The notes under the pieces were generated by a model. The model was not told the DNA's origin. It searched no databases and saw nothing but the letters and a program-made list of their open reading frames with translations. A stretch of 64,000 nt of DNA from Mauremys mutica (taxonomy: Eukaryota > Chordata > Testudines > Geoemydidae). How positions within the stretch are numbered: the stretch's first letter is position 1; the number at the start of each line of letters is the position of its first letter. This document shows, one piece after another, positions 1-11,345 of this stretch. Both the position numbers and the translations under genes were made by a program. Location of the stretch: contig NC_059073.1 of NCBI RefSeq assembly GCF_020497125.1, forward strand, positions 9,569,225-9,633,224, given 5' to 3'.

Positions 1-2257
1 TGCGTGTGCAATGTCTGCAGGGCAAGGACTATTTCTTACAGACATTCAAATTCTCCCCTTGGGAGAGTCAACTAGTTCTTTTCATCTTTCCTGGGAAATC
101 GAGTCCTTCCAGCCCCGGGATCACTGCTGTTGCTCCTCTAGGAACTCTCTCCGGTTGCCTGCACCTAGCTTCTCTCCCTGTTTGAACTAACATGAGGTTC
201 TAGCCCTGTGCTTTTGCTATCACTCTCTCTTGCCTTCCCAATGAGACGGTAACACATCCATGTCCACCTACCACTCCACAGATGTCACCTCACAGACATT
301 CAGCCCTTTAATCCTAATATTAACAACAGTGTCTAAGCAGGGACGGAGTTTGGGTAGTCCTGCCTCGGAAAGACAGGTTATGACCACACAAGCTAATGGG
401 GAATCTTTCTCTGGATGGGCCCGAATCAGGGTTTATGACTCATAGTTTCGCAGTTCTCATTCTGACCAGCAGAGGGAAGTGCTACCTCAGTGTTAGCTAC
501 ATGGTAGGCTACCATTATCAGTGTCTCTTACAGTGAAATAACTACAGAAAGGGTCTCTTTTTGTATCACGTTCCACAGGACCTTCCCATAAAGGAAGAAC
601 TCCGCTGCTCCCGCTTCTCTTCTACCAGCCAGCTCAGATATGTCCTGCAGGACTCCAGGGGCTTCCTGCTTCCCCATTTCCACCCCTTCAGCTCCACTTA
701 CCAGCTTAAATGTGCCACATGACAGGATTCTAATTCCCCATATGCCCCTTCCCTCTTGGAGCATGGCTAACATCCTACAGGGATACAACTCAAATCACAG
801 AATGCTAAATCTTCCTTGGGACTCCAGTTTCTCTAAAGAAATTCCCCAGTATCAATCAGCCCTCTTTTCTCGAGGCACGGCCCTTAAAGGCTCAGTGTCG
901 TAATGTCTGAGAAACACATTCGTGCCCTTATCCGTGGTGAACTGAGAGCAGAGAAGGCTGTAACCATCCGGGAATTTTCTTCTTTCTGCTGAAGCAAACA
1001 GCCAGTGCACAGTGGAAGTGCCTAGAGTAACGACATGGCATCTGTCACTCGGCGGCACACGGAGAGCGCCCATGCATGGAAGGGAACTGAGCGTGAGGCT
1101 GGGGTGCATTTGTGCCAGTTTCCTAGACCAGGAACGCCAGCTAGAGAGACACTGAGCCAGAGCCTCCCTGCTACTGATCTTGGAGCTACGCCTGAATGGA
1201 GTCGTCTTTGTGAAGCCCATCAACTCCCCAGCAATCTCAAGGGGTAGCAGCTCTTGGGGGTTTTGGTTCGTTTTCTTTTTTATGGTCCTCGTTTCCTTAT
1301 TTTTTGCTTTCCCTCTGACTTTCCTTCTGGAGAAGATGAGTTCACTCATAGGCAGCGCGTAATGGAGGCTGGGGGAGGCTAACCCACCCCAAACCTTGCT
1401 CTGGTCTCAGGGCCTCCATGGGGGCGCAGGGCCTCAGGGGGTAAGACATGGAGTGGGGGCGGAACAGGGGTGGGGCTGTGGGGGAAAGGGCAGAATGGGG
1501 GAAGGACGCCAAGCTCCAGCCAGGGCCAAGACAGAGAGCTCCAACGTGCTCCTCGCTGAGGCTGAGAGCTTGACTCTAGGTGGGGTCGAGCTCTCGGCCC
1601 CCCCCACCCTCCACCCCAGCCGGGGCCACGGCGGGCTGAGAGCAGCAGGTCAGGGTGAGGCCTCGGCTGGAAGAGGCGGAGCAGGGAGCTAGTCTCCCCA
1701 AGAGGAAGCTTCACACCCACCGCCCATGAGCTCACGCTGACCCTTTCCAGCAACACTTTGTCCATAAGAAGCCACGGCAGCTTCACTCAGATATAGGAGT
1801 CTGACAGAAGTCAAAGGACGAGGTGTGTCACAAATTGAGGAAGGAGGATCTCTGGGCAAGGGATGAGGGAAACTCCCTGGCTCTTCCTGGACGACAATTC
1901 AACTCTTAGATACTATGGGCCAGCTCCTCGGGTGGTGTAAATCAGCACAGTCCACTGAGTTCAGTAGAACTACTCCAGCGTAGGCCAGCTGAGGATCTGC
2001 CTATGTGGTGATAAGAGCTATTTCAATGTGCTAGATAGACAAGGAGCCACTTGATCCCTTTGGAACGAGTCCCGAGATCTAGACTCAGAAAATCAATAGA
2101 AGATGGACTGAGTAAGGCACTTGGTGTGTGGTGGGTCTCCTGCCCTACTCCTGAGGTGTAACACGGGGATATTGCTACTCCTCTACATACGGGTAACACG
2201 TAGGGGCTTGACTTACACCGATAAAGTGCCTGGAGATGTTTGAATGGAAGTTGCCAC
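1..2257. other. Unannotated non-coding stretch
   Basis: No family-like protein frame was found. A minus-strand frame of 165 codons at 852-1349 shows no domain or motif I recognise and is probably chance. Positions 1396-1700 are unusually G+C-rich with G-runs on the plus strand. The only repeat recognised is the foldback unit near 1917. Confidence 0.5.
1917..2003. repeat. Degraded foldback repeat, 'GTGTAAATCAGC' type
   Basis: The segment holds gtgtaaatcagcacag near its left side and a degraded inverse arm ending in cagctgaggatctgcc on its right, around a ccactgagttcagt core. The unit at 54008-54090 has the same layout, so the two look like copies of one palindromic interspersed family. Confidence 0.45.
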
Positions 2258-3066
2258 TGTCATAAACAGATAGTTAAGGGTTAAGGTCTCTACCTGTAAA
2301 GGGTTAACAAGCTCAGTAAACCTGAGGGACACCTGACCAGAGGACCAATCAAGGGACAAGATAATTTCAAATCTCTGTGGAGGGAAGTCTTTGTTTGTGT
2401 TCTTTGTTTTGGGGGCTGTTCTCTCTTGGGATTAAAGAGGCCAGACGTACATCCAGGCTCTCCAAGCTTCCTGAAATATTTCCTTCTATTCAGTATAGTG
2501 AGTATTAGCAAGGCGGATTAGTTTTGTGATTAATTTCTGTATTTGCAAATGTGTGTTTGCTGGAGAAATATCTTTATTTCTGTTTGCTGTTACTTTTGAT
2601 TATTCTGAGAAAGGCTGGGGGGGAGTCCCTCTAGGTTTATAAGCTAGACCCTGTAATATTCTTCATCCTGATGTTACAGAGATAGTGTTACTTTCTTTCT
2701 TTCTTTTAATAAAATCTTTCCTTTTTAGAATCTGATTGATTTCTTCCCTTGTTTGGAACCTCAGAGGAAGAGGGAGCGGGGAAGGTGAATCCCTCTTTGT
2801 TTTGATTCAAGGAGTTTGAATCAAGGTGATCTCTCCCGACGGCTAAGGGACGGGGAGGTGGGGGAATGGGCTATTTCCCTTTGTGTTAAGATCCAAGGAG
2901 TTTGGATCAGTGTTCCCCCGGGAAAGTTTTGGGGGAACAGGGAGTGTGGAATTTCTAGCTGGTGGCAGCATTACCAGATCTAAACTAGAATTTAAGTTTA
3001 GAGAAGCCCATGCAGGTCCCCATCTTGTGGACACTAAAGTTCCAAGTGGGGAATAAACCTATGACA
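2258..3066 (+). mobile_element. Solo LTR of an endogenous retrovirus-like element
   Basis: This 809-bp unit begins TGTCATA and ends TATGACA, a perfect 7-bp terminal inverted repeat with the TG...CA ends of retroviral LTRs. It is flanked on both sides by the same 5-bp duplication, gccac (2253-2257 and 3067-3071). An AATAAA polyadenylation signal lies at 2708-2713, which fixes the orientation as plus. No internal retroviral sequence accompanies it, so it is a solo LTR left by recombination between two LTRs. The intact ends and duplication suggest a moderately young insertion. The exact ERV family is not assigned. Confidence 0.9.
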
Positions 3067-4477
3067 GCCACAGAAGAAGAAACAATCCCATGCTGACAGA
3101 ACGGTAGATGAGACACTCCGCTTGCCAAGATTCTCTAGTCTTCCCCTCGCATTTTGCTGCCTGAATTGCACTTTAAATGCCCTTTGCCATCATGGATGGG
3201 CTCCCCCATGTCTTCCCATCCCAGAGACCCACCTACTGCCTCTAAACTCTATGCATTCAAATTCTCCAGATGTGTGTATGGGGGGGGGCATGAACAGGGG
3301 AGTCCCAGGAAAGCTTGTTCCAGATCCACCGGTTATAGTAATTACTTGTATTTATATCCAGCAGCATCTTTCATCCCCAAGTGCTTTGAAACCCACAGCA
3401 AAGGGCATCCAGCCTCGGGGATGAATTGCAGCCGCAGCTAGACAGCTCCCAGGAACAGCACGCAACAGTCAAGAAGAGAAAGTGAAGGAGAACGTTAAAT
3501 ACAACGGAACCTGCCGGGGACTTAGGGAAAGCAGAATGTAATCAATCATAGCAGATTATTAGCATTAATACACCCAACTCTTGCAAAAGTGCTGCAGGAT
3601 CTTTAATGGTTACTAGTGGCCAGTGTTGCAGTTTCTATCACTGACAAGACAGGCTGTCCTGCTAACATTAGGCTGTGTAAAGAGACCCTGGGCATCAGCT
3701 CAGGGGGAAAGGTGCTACCTATCAGCCTTGGATCACCATCACCACTTCCTACAGCATTGGACTCTCCACTGAAGCTCTCCTAGCCCCACATTAAATAGGC
3801 TTTGCCCCGCATCGCTCAAGAGACCTGACGGGGTCATGGCCAGATGTGGCACATCAGGCTGCACGTCAGCTGACTCATACTCCTTATGGATCAACACAGA
3901 CGGATACAGAGCCTGGATGCAGGAGAGCCAGTTTGTAACACAAAGAGACACACTTTGCACCATGCAGCAAAGGGCACCCTCAGAAGCTCAGGGAGACATG
4001 AAGGGGCAAACCCACTGGAGAGGGGGAGCCCTGGGTCAGGAGGTGGGGCAGGGGGGAAGTACGCAAAGGATCATGCACAAAATGACCATGGGCCGTAGCT
4101 GTGCAAGAGATGGAGCTGAATCCACCCCAAGAGCTGGGAAAAACAGATCAGAGGCAGAGTCCCAGACTCCAGCTCTTGCACTGCATTTCCCCAAGGCCAA
4201 AAAGCTGCTTCCAAGCTAACCCAGGCCCCAGGGGGAATCTGAGTCTACAGCTCTGGATTCCAGCTGCCTGTGCACAGCCTCACTTCAACTTCAGACAGCA
4301 GAGAGCGGAGTGAGGAGGAGAGAATGTGCTGCGATGCATAAGTTAGCCACGGATCAGATCAAAACCCGGCGAGAGGATTGTAACCACACGAGTGGGGACG
4401 CGGAGTACCTGCCAAACCTCATTTAAAAAAAAAACCAGTAGGCAGAGTCCTTCATTTAACCTCAACCAGCAGGCAGG
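3067..4477. other. Unannotated stretch with a SINE-tail-like piece
   Basis: Around 3340-3410, tatttatatccagcagcatc followed by tttcatccccaagtgctttg resembles the 3' tail shared by MIR-type SINEs and related LINEs. The remainder shows no repeat or frame I can support. Confidence 0.35.
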
Positions 4478-4605
4478 GCACGGGATTGGGAACTCAAGAA
4501 ACCTGGGGTTTAGTCCCAGTTTTGCCACTGACTTGCTGTGTGACCTTGGCTAAGTCACTTCCCTGCTCCGTGCCTCAGTTTCCCATCTGTAAAATGGGGC
4601 ACCTT
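4478..4605 (+). mobile_element. MIR (CORE-SINE) copy
   Basis: The diagnostic MIR run is present in order: tagtcccagttttgccactg, then acttgctgtgtgaccttggc, then gtgcctcagtttcccatctg followed by taaaatgggg. The copy is truncated on the 3' side. MIR is an old tRNA-derived SINE; the 5' part carries the tRNA-like head. Confidence 0.85.
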
Positions 4606-4784
4606 TGTGCAATGCTTTATTGTATGGGGATTTAGCCCAGATGAAAGATGCTGGTTTGACAGACCTGGAGACTGACGTTTCTCCACAGAGAAGGTTAATT
4701 ACCCGGTATCTGGTCTGGGGGGTCAAGGCACAGGGCTCTGATCCATTTTAGGTACTTCTTTGGCCTCCATATCCATAAGTGCCC

Positions 4785-4885
4785 CACAATCTTTAATGCA
4801 TTTATCTTCACAAGCATCCTTTGAGGTGGGGCAGAGCTGTCAGCCCCACTTTACAGATGGGCAGCTGAGCTGGAAAGAGACCAAG
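4785..4885 (-). mobile_element. MIR/CORE-SINE fragment
   Basis: The plus strand reads cacaatctttaatgcattta, then catcctttgaggtggggcag, then ccccactttacagatgggca followed by gctgagctgg. This is the reverse complement of the MIR 3' half (CAGTTTCCCATCTGTAAAATGGGG region). Its opposite orientation from the MIR at 4478 suggests two separate insertions. Confidence 0.65.
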
Positions 4886-6069
4886 GGGCCCATGGTGAAT
4901 GAGCCACAAGACACTCCCTCTTCTTTCACAGAACCACCTCTGTCTGTTCCCTTGATTTGGAGGGAGCAGGGACTTTCTCGGACTGCAAACCTTTCTCGGC
5001 AGAGACTATCTTTTAATCGGTGATTGGGCAAATGCCTGGCATAGGGGGGACCTTAAGCACTACTGCAGTGATACACAGGCAGGCTCACACCCAGACGCAC
5101 ACACGCATGTGGGTACACAAGCACAGCCCAAGAACAAATGAGTTTGAATGATTTTCTGCGTGAATCACACACCAGCCATCAACTCTGAGAAGCAGCAACA
5201 CTGGGATTTGCGTAAAGGAGGGTGATGCACGAAGGTCCCCGTTTATTTCAACCATTTTCTCCTCTGCAGAGCCCTTGAGAGATGGAGTTGGGGCCGGACG
5301 GGTCAGGGAGAAGGGGCTAGCTGGGAGGAGAGGCAAAGGGTGCTTTCTGGGGCTTCTTTAATCACAGACGATGTCAGCAGATGTTATTGAGTGATTTGTG
5401 TAGCATTAAGAATGTGCTGGAGTGGGATTGGGGTTAGTTAGCTGTCAGCACATAACCTTGATGAAGATGAAGGATCGAAGGAGGGAGGGTTGTATTTATT
5501 CTGAGAATGGCTCGGGTGACGTTTCATCATGGAAAGTGACAGCAGAGCTGGTGCGTTCAGACACTCCTTCATTTGTATGGGTTTCCCCTTCTGCCTGGGA
5601 GGCAGACAGATGTGAGCTGGAGAGAGGGGCTGCCAGGGCAGGGGAAAATCCATCAAGAGGTCTGTAAACTCTAGCCAGTGCTTGGGGTTTGGCCACTAAG
5701 TAATACACATGGAGCTGTTAAATGGAATGTATCTACAGTCAAACCTACTCTTCCCCCTCTTCCCTCAGCTTCCAATGCACACACACTTTATTATGTTCTT
5801 TGTTCCATTCAAAATAAAAGCTTCAGTGATGGTGCCCCTTTCCCTATCCCAATAAAATAACAAGATCTGCCAGTTCAGAGCGACCCGGCCATCACAAATC
5901 GGCATGTATAGCCCAAGGGCTTGTGAGCAACCCTACAATAACAAACCAACCCGCTAGCATTCATGAACCAATCCCACAAGAAACCAATGGGTGCAGGGGA
6001 GAAGAGTTGCCCAACTGAGCACCTACCCTGCACAGCATGAAGCACTTCCCCAATCCTCCTCTTTACTAG
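4886..6069. other. Unannotated stretch
   Basis: No repeat family, foldback or plausible coding frame was recognised. There is a short CA-rich patch around 5080-5120. Confidence 0.4.
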
Positions 6070-6957
6070 GAGCTGTTCTTGGGCAGTTCTGGTCTCTCAT
6101 GTTTAAGAAAGATGAATTCAAACTGGAACAGGTGCAGAAAGGGCTCCTAGGATGATCAGAGGAATGAAGAACCTACCTTACGAGAGGAGACTCAAAGAGC
6201 TCGGCTTGTTTAGCCTAACCAAAAGAAGGCTGAGGGGAGGACCGACTGCTCTCTATAAATACGTCAGAGGGATAAATACCAGGGAGGGAGAGGAGATATA
6301 TAAGTGAAGCTCCAATGTGGACACAAGAACAAATGGATATAAACTGGCCATCAACAAGTTTAGGCTTGAAATGAGATGAAGGTTTCTAACCACCAGAGGA
6401 GTGAAGTTCTGGAACAGCCTCCCAAGGGGAGCAGTGGGGGCAAGAAACCTAACTGGCTTCAAGACTGAGCTGGCTAAGTTTATGGAGGGGATGGTATGAC
6501 AGGACTGCCTACAATGGCATGTAGCGGATCTGCGACTGCTAGCAGCAAATATCTCCAACAGATGGTGGTGGGACACTAGATGGGGAGAGCTCTGAGTTAC
6601 ACCCGAGAATTCTTTCCCACGTGTCTGGCGGGTGGGTCTTGCCCACATGTTCAGGGTCTAACTGATTGCCATATTTGGGGTCGGGAAGGAATTTTCCATA
6701 GGTCAGATTGACAGAGACCCTCAGGTTTTTTCACCTTTCTCTGCAGCGTGGGGCACGGGTCACTTGTTGGTCTGAACTAGTGTAAATGGTGGATTCTCTG
6801 TAACTTGAAATATTTAAATCGTGATCTGAGGACATCAGTAACTCAGACAGAGCTTAGGGGGTCTATTACAGGAGTGGGTGGGTGAGGTTCTGCGATGTGC
6901 AGGAGATCAGACTAGATGACCATAAAGGTCACTTCTGACCTTAAAGTCTATGAGTCC
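6070..6957 (+). mobile_element. CR1 LINE, 5'-truncated copy
   Basis: The left part is the end of the CR1 reverse-transcriptase frame in degraded form: aactggaacaggtgcagaaa (6121-6140), then cctaccttacgagaggagac and ctcaaagagctcggcttgtt. These correspond to the KLERVQ...[13 protein letters not shown] block of CR1 proteins. The right part is the 3' UTR, ending gaccttaaagtctatgagtc, the usual terminal motif of one CR1 subfamily. The frame is broken by many stops and indels, so this is a dead copy. It is 5'-truncated, as is normal for CR1. Confidence 0.85.
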
Positions 6958-7242
6958 TCATTCACCCAGTGCCTACCCCAGCTGAGCACCTCAGGACTGC
7001 GTGTGGTGGACTCTCAAGGGCATTGGTAATGGGGTATGAAGTCTCTCACTGCTAGGTCACCTGAATAAATCCAGTGCAGGTTGGTCATGAGTAAAAGATT
7101 CCATTGAGAGCTAGGTACAATTGACAAGTGCTCTCTGCTTTGGTTCCTAACACACAGCAATGCACATGGCTACAAAATGCTAATTTGCCCTCTTGCTGTC
7201 CATCTGAACAGAGGCCAGGGACTGAATGGGCCACAAAGACCA

Positions 7243-7395
7243 AGGGCTTGTCTACACAGGAAAGTGCCACTGGTAAAGTTAAACTGAAATAGCTAGGTAA
7301 GTATGCCTTCCCACTAATTCCAGAATAGGCGTGTCCATTCAGTGAGTAGTACCAGTGTACACCTTAGCTTATACCAGAATAAGTCTAGACAAACC
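7243..7395. mobile_element. Short hAT-like MITE, 'CTTGTCTACAC' ends
   Basis: The unit starts agggcttgtctacac (about 7246) and ends gtctagacaaaccc, a matching inverted end with one or two differences. The internal sequence is non-coding. The same end motif occurs in the elements at 14369, 46396 and 50705, so these look like related non-autonomous DNA transposons. No clear target duplication was found for this copy. Confidence 0.6.
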
Positions 7396-7478
7396 CAGAG
7401 AGGAAGGCTGGTCTTGTGGTTAAGATACTAGACTAGACACCAGGAGTTCTGGAGTTGATTCCTACCTCTGCAAATGGC

Positions 7479-8418
7479 CTTCTATAGAATCACAGAATAT
7501 CAGGGTTGGAAGAGACCTCAGGAGGTCATCTAGTCCCACCCCCTGCTCAAAGCAGGACCAACCCCAACTAAATCATCCCAGCCAGGGCTTTGTCAAGCTG
7601 GGCCTTAAAGACCTCTAAGGAAGGAGATTCCACCACCTCCCTAGGTAACCCATTCCAGTGCTTCACCACCCTCCTAGTGAAATAGTTTTTCCTAATATCC
7701 AACCTAGACCTCCCCCACTGCAACTTGAGACCATTACTCCTTGTTCTGCCATCTGCTACCACTGAGAAGAGTCTAGATCCATCCTCTTTGGAACTCCCTT
7801 TCAGGTAGTTGAAAGCAGCTATCATATCCCCCCCACATTCCTCTCTTCTGCAGACTAAATAATCCCAGTTCCTTCAGCCTCTCTTCATAAGTCATGTGCT
7901 TCAGTCCCCTAATCATTTTTGTTGCCCTCCGCTGGACTCTTTCCAATTTTTCTATATCCTTCTTGTAAGTGTGGGGCCCAAAACTGGACACAGTACTCCA
8001 GATGAGGCCCCACCAATGTTAAATAGAGAGGAATGATCACGTCCCTTGATCTGCTGGCAATGCCCCTACTTATACAGCCCAAAATGCTGTTAGCCTTCTT
8101 GGCAACAAGGGCACACTGTTGACTCATATCCAGCTTCTCGTCCACTGTAACCCCTAGGTCCTTTTCTGCAGAACTGCTGCCTAGCCATTCGGTCCCTAGT
8201 CTGTAGCAGTGCATGGAATTCTTCTGTCCTAAGTGAAGCACTCTGCACTTGTCCTTGTTGAACCTCATCAGATTTCTTTTGGCCCAATCCTCTAATTTGT
8301 CTAGGTCCCTCTGTATCCTATCCCTACCCTCCAGCGTATCTACCACTCCTCCCAGTTTAGTGTCATCTGCAACCTTGCTGAGGGTGCAGTCCACACCATC
8401 CTCCAGATCATCAGATAT
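7479..8418 (-). mobile_element. CR1 LINE, 5'-truncated, minus strand
   Basis: The plus strand begins tagaatcacagaatatcagg and continues ttggaagagacctcaggagg and tcatctagtcccacc, the reverse complement of the standard CR1 3' end. The remainder is the reverse complement of the C-terminal reverse-transcriptase coding region. The copy is 5'-truncated inside the RT domain at about 8418. It lies inside a MIR. Possible short direct repeat tatag occurs at both junctions, which is too short to count as a firm duplication. Confidence 0.92.
7568..8406 (-). pseudogene. CR1 reverse transcriptase, C-terminal fragment, frameshifted
   Basis: Three overlapping minus-strand frames together cover the end of a CR1 reverse transcriptase. 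The first (upstream end near 8406) contains VADDTKLGG, the catalytic YADD-type box seen as FADDTKL in CR1, followed by the thumb-like region with DKCRVLHLG and KDLGVTVDEKLDMSQQC. A second frame carries [20 protein letters not shown] and [16 protein letters not shown]. The third carries [20 protein letters not shown] and [20 protein letters not shown] to a natural stop near 7568. At least two frameshifts separate these pieces and the N-terminal endonuclease and RT fingers are missing. It cannot make a working enzyme. Confidence 0.9.
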
Positions 8419-8705
8419 AGGACCCTGGGCAAGTGACTTAATCTCTCTTGGCCTCTGCTCCCTCTCAGTAAAATGGAGATAATGACTCCTACCCTTCATT
8501 GGTCTGATCTACAGCTGTAAGATCTTTGGAGCCAGGATTCTCTTCTGCCACAGGTGGGATTTTTAAAAGCATTCAAGTGAATTAGCACAAGAGTTTCACA
8601 GGGACTTGTGCTCTTAGGTTGTTTAGGTGCTTCTGAGAGTCCTGTGCTGTGCATCTGTACAGCACCTAGCACAATGGGGCCTCAAGGGGCTATTGTAATA
8701 TGGAT

Positions 8706-10614
8706 AATTAACTGAGCTATGCTTTACCCCCAGCAGGTGGCAGCAGGCTGGGATGTTTGCCTGTGCTGTTCCCAGAACTGGGTACAGAGAATTTTGGCCT
8801 CTAGAGACAATAATCCAGCACCAGATGAAAGCTGCCCGCCCCAATGAGGCAGCATATAACAAGAGTTCCCCATCAGTCAAAACGCTTGACCCCAGCAACG
8901 GTGAGAGAAACGGCATCAGTTCACCGGGTTCTTATTCAAAGGGCTGCCTACCAGCCGTTTACAAAAGGATCGGTAAACCCTGCTCTAATGAGTTGACCCC
9001 AGTTTGCCTAAGCAGTGGCATAACGTTAGCTGAAAATGCTTTTCATGAGATTTTTTTCTCCCTTCCTTCTTCCCCTTTGCAAGCCATGTAAAGCAACGGA
9101 GCACAGGGATGAATTGCTTGATTGTGTGCTCCTCATATCCCCATGGTGCTGCCTTAACAGAAGGGTTGGGGGATGGAGAGAGAGCCCAGCTGCTCCTTGC
9201 GGACTGTTCTCTCTCCGCCCACCAGGCATTTTAAATCAGCTGCAAATTAACACCAACTCCCGGCATTATTCATTTATTTGATTGGCTCGGTGCTAGTCTG
9301 CTTTGCTTTTATGTTCTATTTTAATTGTTCATTTTCCCAGCCCATCCTTTATAAGACTACACCTAGCAATTAAAAACTGATCAATAGCGCACCTGGAAAC
9401 AGACACGATTCCATAGCATTCCAGGCAGCAATAGTCTGTACAGATTGCTGAAGCTTTAAAAGAGTCACCATGACCCAAAAGTGGATAGCAACCTACCTAT
9501 TACCTTACATTCATACAGCATTTTTCATCCACAACATGCTTCAAGCAATATACAAGAATCAGTTTCTGAAATGCAGCCACCTCTTGGGTGGAATGCAGCT
9601 GCCATTTAACAGCTCACAGCAAAACACTTTAGAATCAATACTTCGTATCCCCTGCATGAGGAATTTAGGTGGATGGAATGTAATTGCCTGAGGAAGTTAC
9701 TGGGGTTAACACCATGCAAAAACCACCATGGGATATTTAACAGCCATGAGTGGCCGACATCACCAGATGGTGCAGTATAAGGACCTGAATAGATAACAGT
9801 GTCTGTTTAACACACCCTGCGAAAGCTGACACAACCAGTGCCTCCTATCCACACCACAGTGGGGCACTGGTTTAACTCAGACTCTGAAGGAAAGACTATC
9901 ACTTACTGAAACACCACCCCAACTTCATGGGCTTTCCTTGGAGATCTCCCCGATGAGTAAAGTGTCACCAAGCCCACAGCCCAAGCTGCAGGTATCGTAA
10001 GGAACCACACTTACTAACCTTCTCTTGCTGCTCCCAGCTCTGGGTAACTGGAACACAGGAATTAATGTCTTTTAAGCCTTACATCCACTCAGTCGTCACA
10101 GCTTTGCGGTTCCTCTGTGTTCTTTGTATGCCCTCCTCCTCTGCACCCCTGGGTTATCACTCTCCAGCAGCAATATGGGTTATGGAGAGTAGGATGCAAA
10201 GACCCAGCGACAGGCTCCTCTGCGGAATGACCATGCTTACCAGGGAAACAGCCTGCCCCTCTCATCTATCTGTACAGTCATGTTCGCTAAGCCACTCAAT
10301 CCAGCATGCACTGTTCGGCAACTATCAAACCTTTTGTGGATTTCCGTCTCTGCAATATTCGTTTCTTAGCAACTCTGTTTGCTTTTAGCAAAAACAAAAT
10401 GTCTCTGCCGGAGGTATGCTATTTTGAGCAGAAACGGTGTTGTTTTGGGTCCATGCTAGTCATAGGGACGCTAGTTAAAACGACTTCCCCCGCCAACTCG
10501 CTCTTCATGGCGGTGGGTGGCATTGATTCCTCCAGTTTTGCCATTTCACCCACTGCAGGGAAATCACAGAAATCCTGGACCCAGCTTATGACAGACAAAT
10601 AATCCTATGTTGCA
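8706..10614. other. Mostly unannotated; possible conserved block and SINE tail
   Basis: Positions about 9225-9390 are AT-rich with homeobox-like motifs (caattaaaa, tttatttgattggc, ttttaattgttc) and few CpG losses; this texture resembles a conserved non-coding element but cannot be tested here. At 9495-9560, ccttacattcatacagcatt and tttttcatccacaacatgct resemble a SINE/LINE 3' tail. The rest has no recognisable feature. Confidence 0.3.
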
Positions 10615-10845
10615 CTTCCATAGTCCCTTCCAATCTAGGGATCTCAAGGTGTGTTACATGCAGGAATGAATTATGCCTCACAACCCCTCTGCAAATTATG
10701 TGCATATTATCATCCCCATGTTACAGAGGGGGGGAAACCTGAGATCCAGACTTGTCCAAAGCTGCATAGCAGACCTGGAAATAGAACCCAGGTGTCCTGA
10801 GTGCACGTCCAGTGCTCGATCCACTGGATCACACAGCCTCACTTT
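10615..10845 (-). mobile_element. MIR (CORE-SINE), near-complete, minus strand
   Basis: From left to right the plus strand shows the reverse complement of the whole MIR. The tail is gcacttccatagtcccttcc and agggatctcaaggtg. The core is ttatcatccccatgttacag followed by aggggggg. The head is gacttgtccaaagctgcata, gaacccaggtgtcctgagtg and tccagtgctcgatccactgg. This is one of the most complete MIR copies in the window. Confidence 0.85.
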
Positions 10846-10984
10846 AGCAACAAAAGAGGAAGTTGGCTAAGACAAGGAATAAGGGTAGCATGATAGAGAA
10901 GTGGGCAACTGGGAAAGCGACAAGGGCACTGAGCTAAGCACGGAAGCAAACTAAAATGGGAGAGGGGGTAGCACCAGAAAGGAA

Positions 10985-11345
10985 TGACTGAATCATAGAA
11001 ATTGTACATGGCAGAGATCAGAGATGGGGGCTGACCCAGAACCCTCCCTCAAACCAGGGGAACACGCAAATATCCATCCAAACATCACAGCTCGGGCCCA
11101 GCCATACAAAGGACTGCATGGGAAATACGTGAACATCTCAGACCAATCTGGATCCCATCTTGGCAGCACAAGCCTACCGGTAGGAAAAGCCCTCTTAGAT
11201 CATCTTCTCCATTTCCCCTGGCCAGTGCAGAATAGCTCCCTACACTACGTTCTCCAGCACTCTGTTCCAGTTGGGTTTCAAAAGACTCAAGCAATGATGC
11301 TTCCACTGTTTCCTTGAAAAGACTGCTCGACAGTCTACTAAAACT
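10985..11345 (-). mobile_element. Divergent CR1 fragment, minus strand
   Basis: The left edge reads gaatcatagaaattgtacat, resembling the CR1 3' terminus in reverse. The right part has ccagcactctgttccagttg, followed by caatgatgcttccactgttt and ccttgaaaagactgctcgac, matching the reverse complement of the CR1 block encoding the [13 protein letters not shown] C-terminus. The middle is diverged. Confidence 0.55.

Larger units (their letters stand above)
7396..8705 (+). mobile_element. MIR copy split by a CR1 insertion
   Basis: The left segment (7396-7478) gives the MIR head: cttgtggttaagatactaga followed by ccaggagttctggagttgat and tcctacctctgc. The MIR resumes at about 8419 with gaccctgggcaagtgactta, atctctct and then cagtaaaatggagataatga. 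A tail at 8650-8705 reads acagcacctagcacaatggg followed by gcctcaaggggctattgtaa. The order is exactly that of one MIR interrupted by the minus-strand CR1 at 7479-8418, so the CR1 is the younger element. Sequence between about 8560 and 8645 is divergent. Confidence 0.75.

Noticed and set aside
852..1349. 165-codon minus-strand frame
   Set aside because: No domain, signal peptide, family motif or splice context was recognised; the length is not rare in 64 kb.
1396..1700. Possible CpG island or promoter
   Set aside because: It is G-rich, but CpG is not clearly enriched over its length, and no downstream exon or promoter motif was found.
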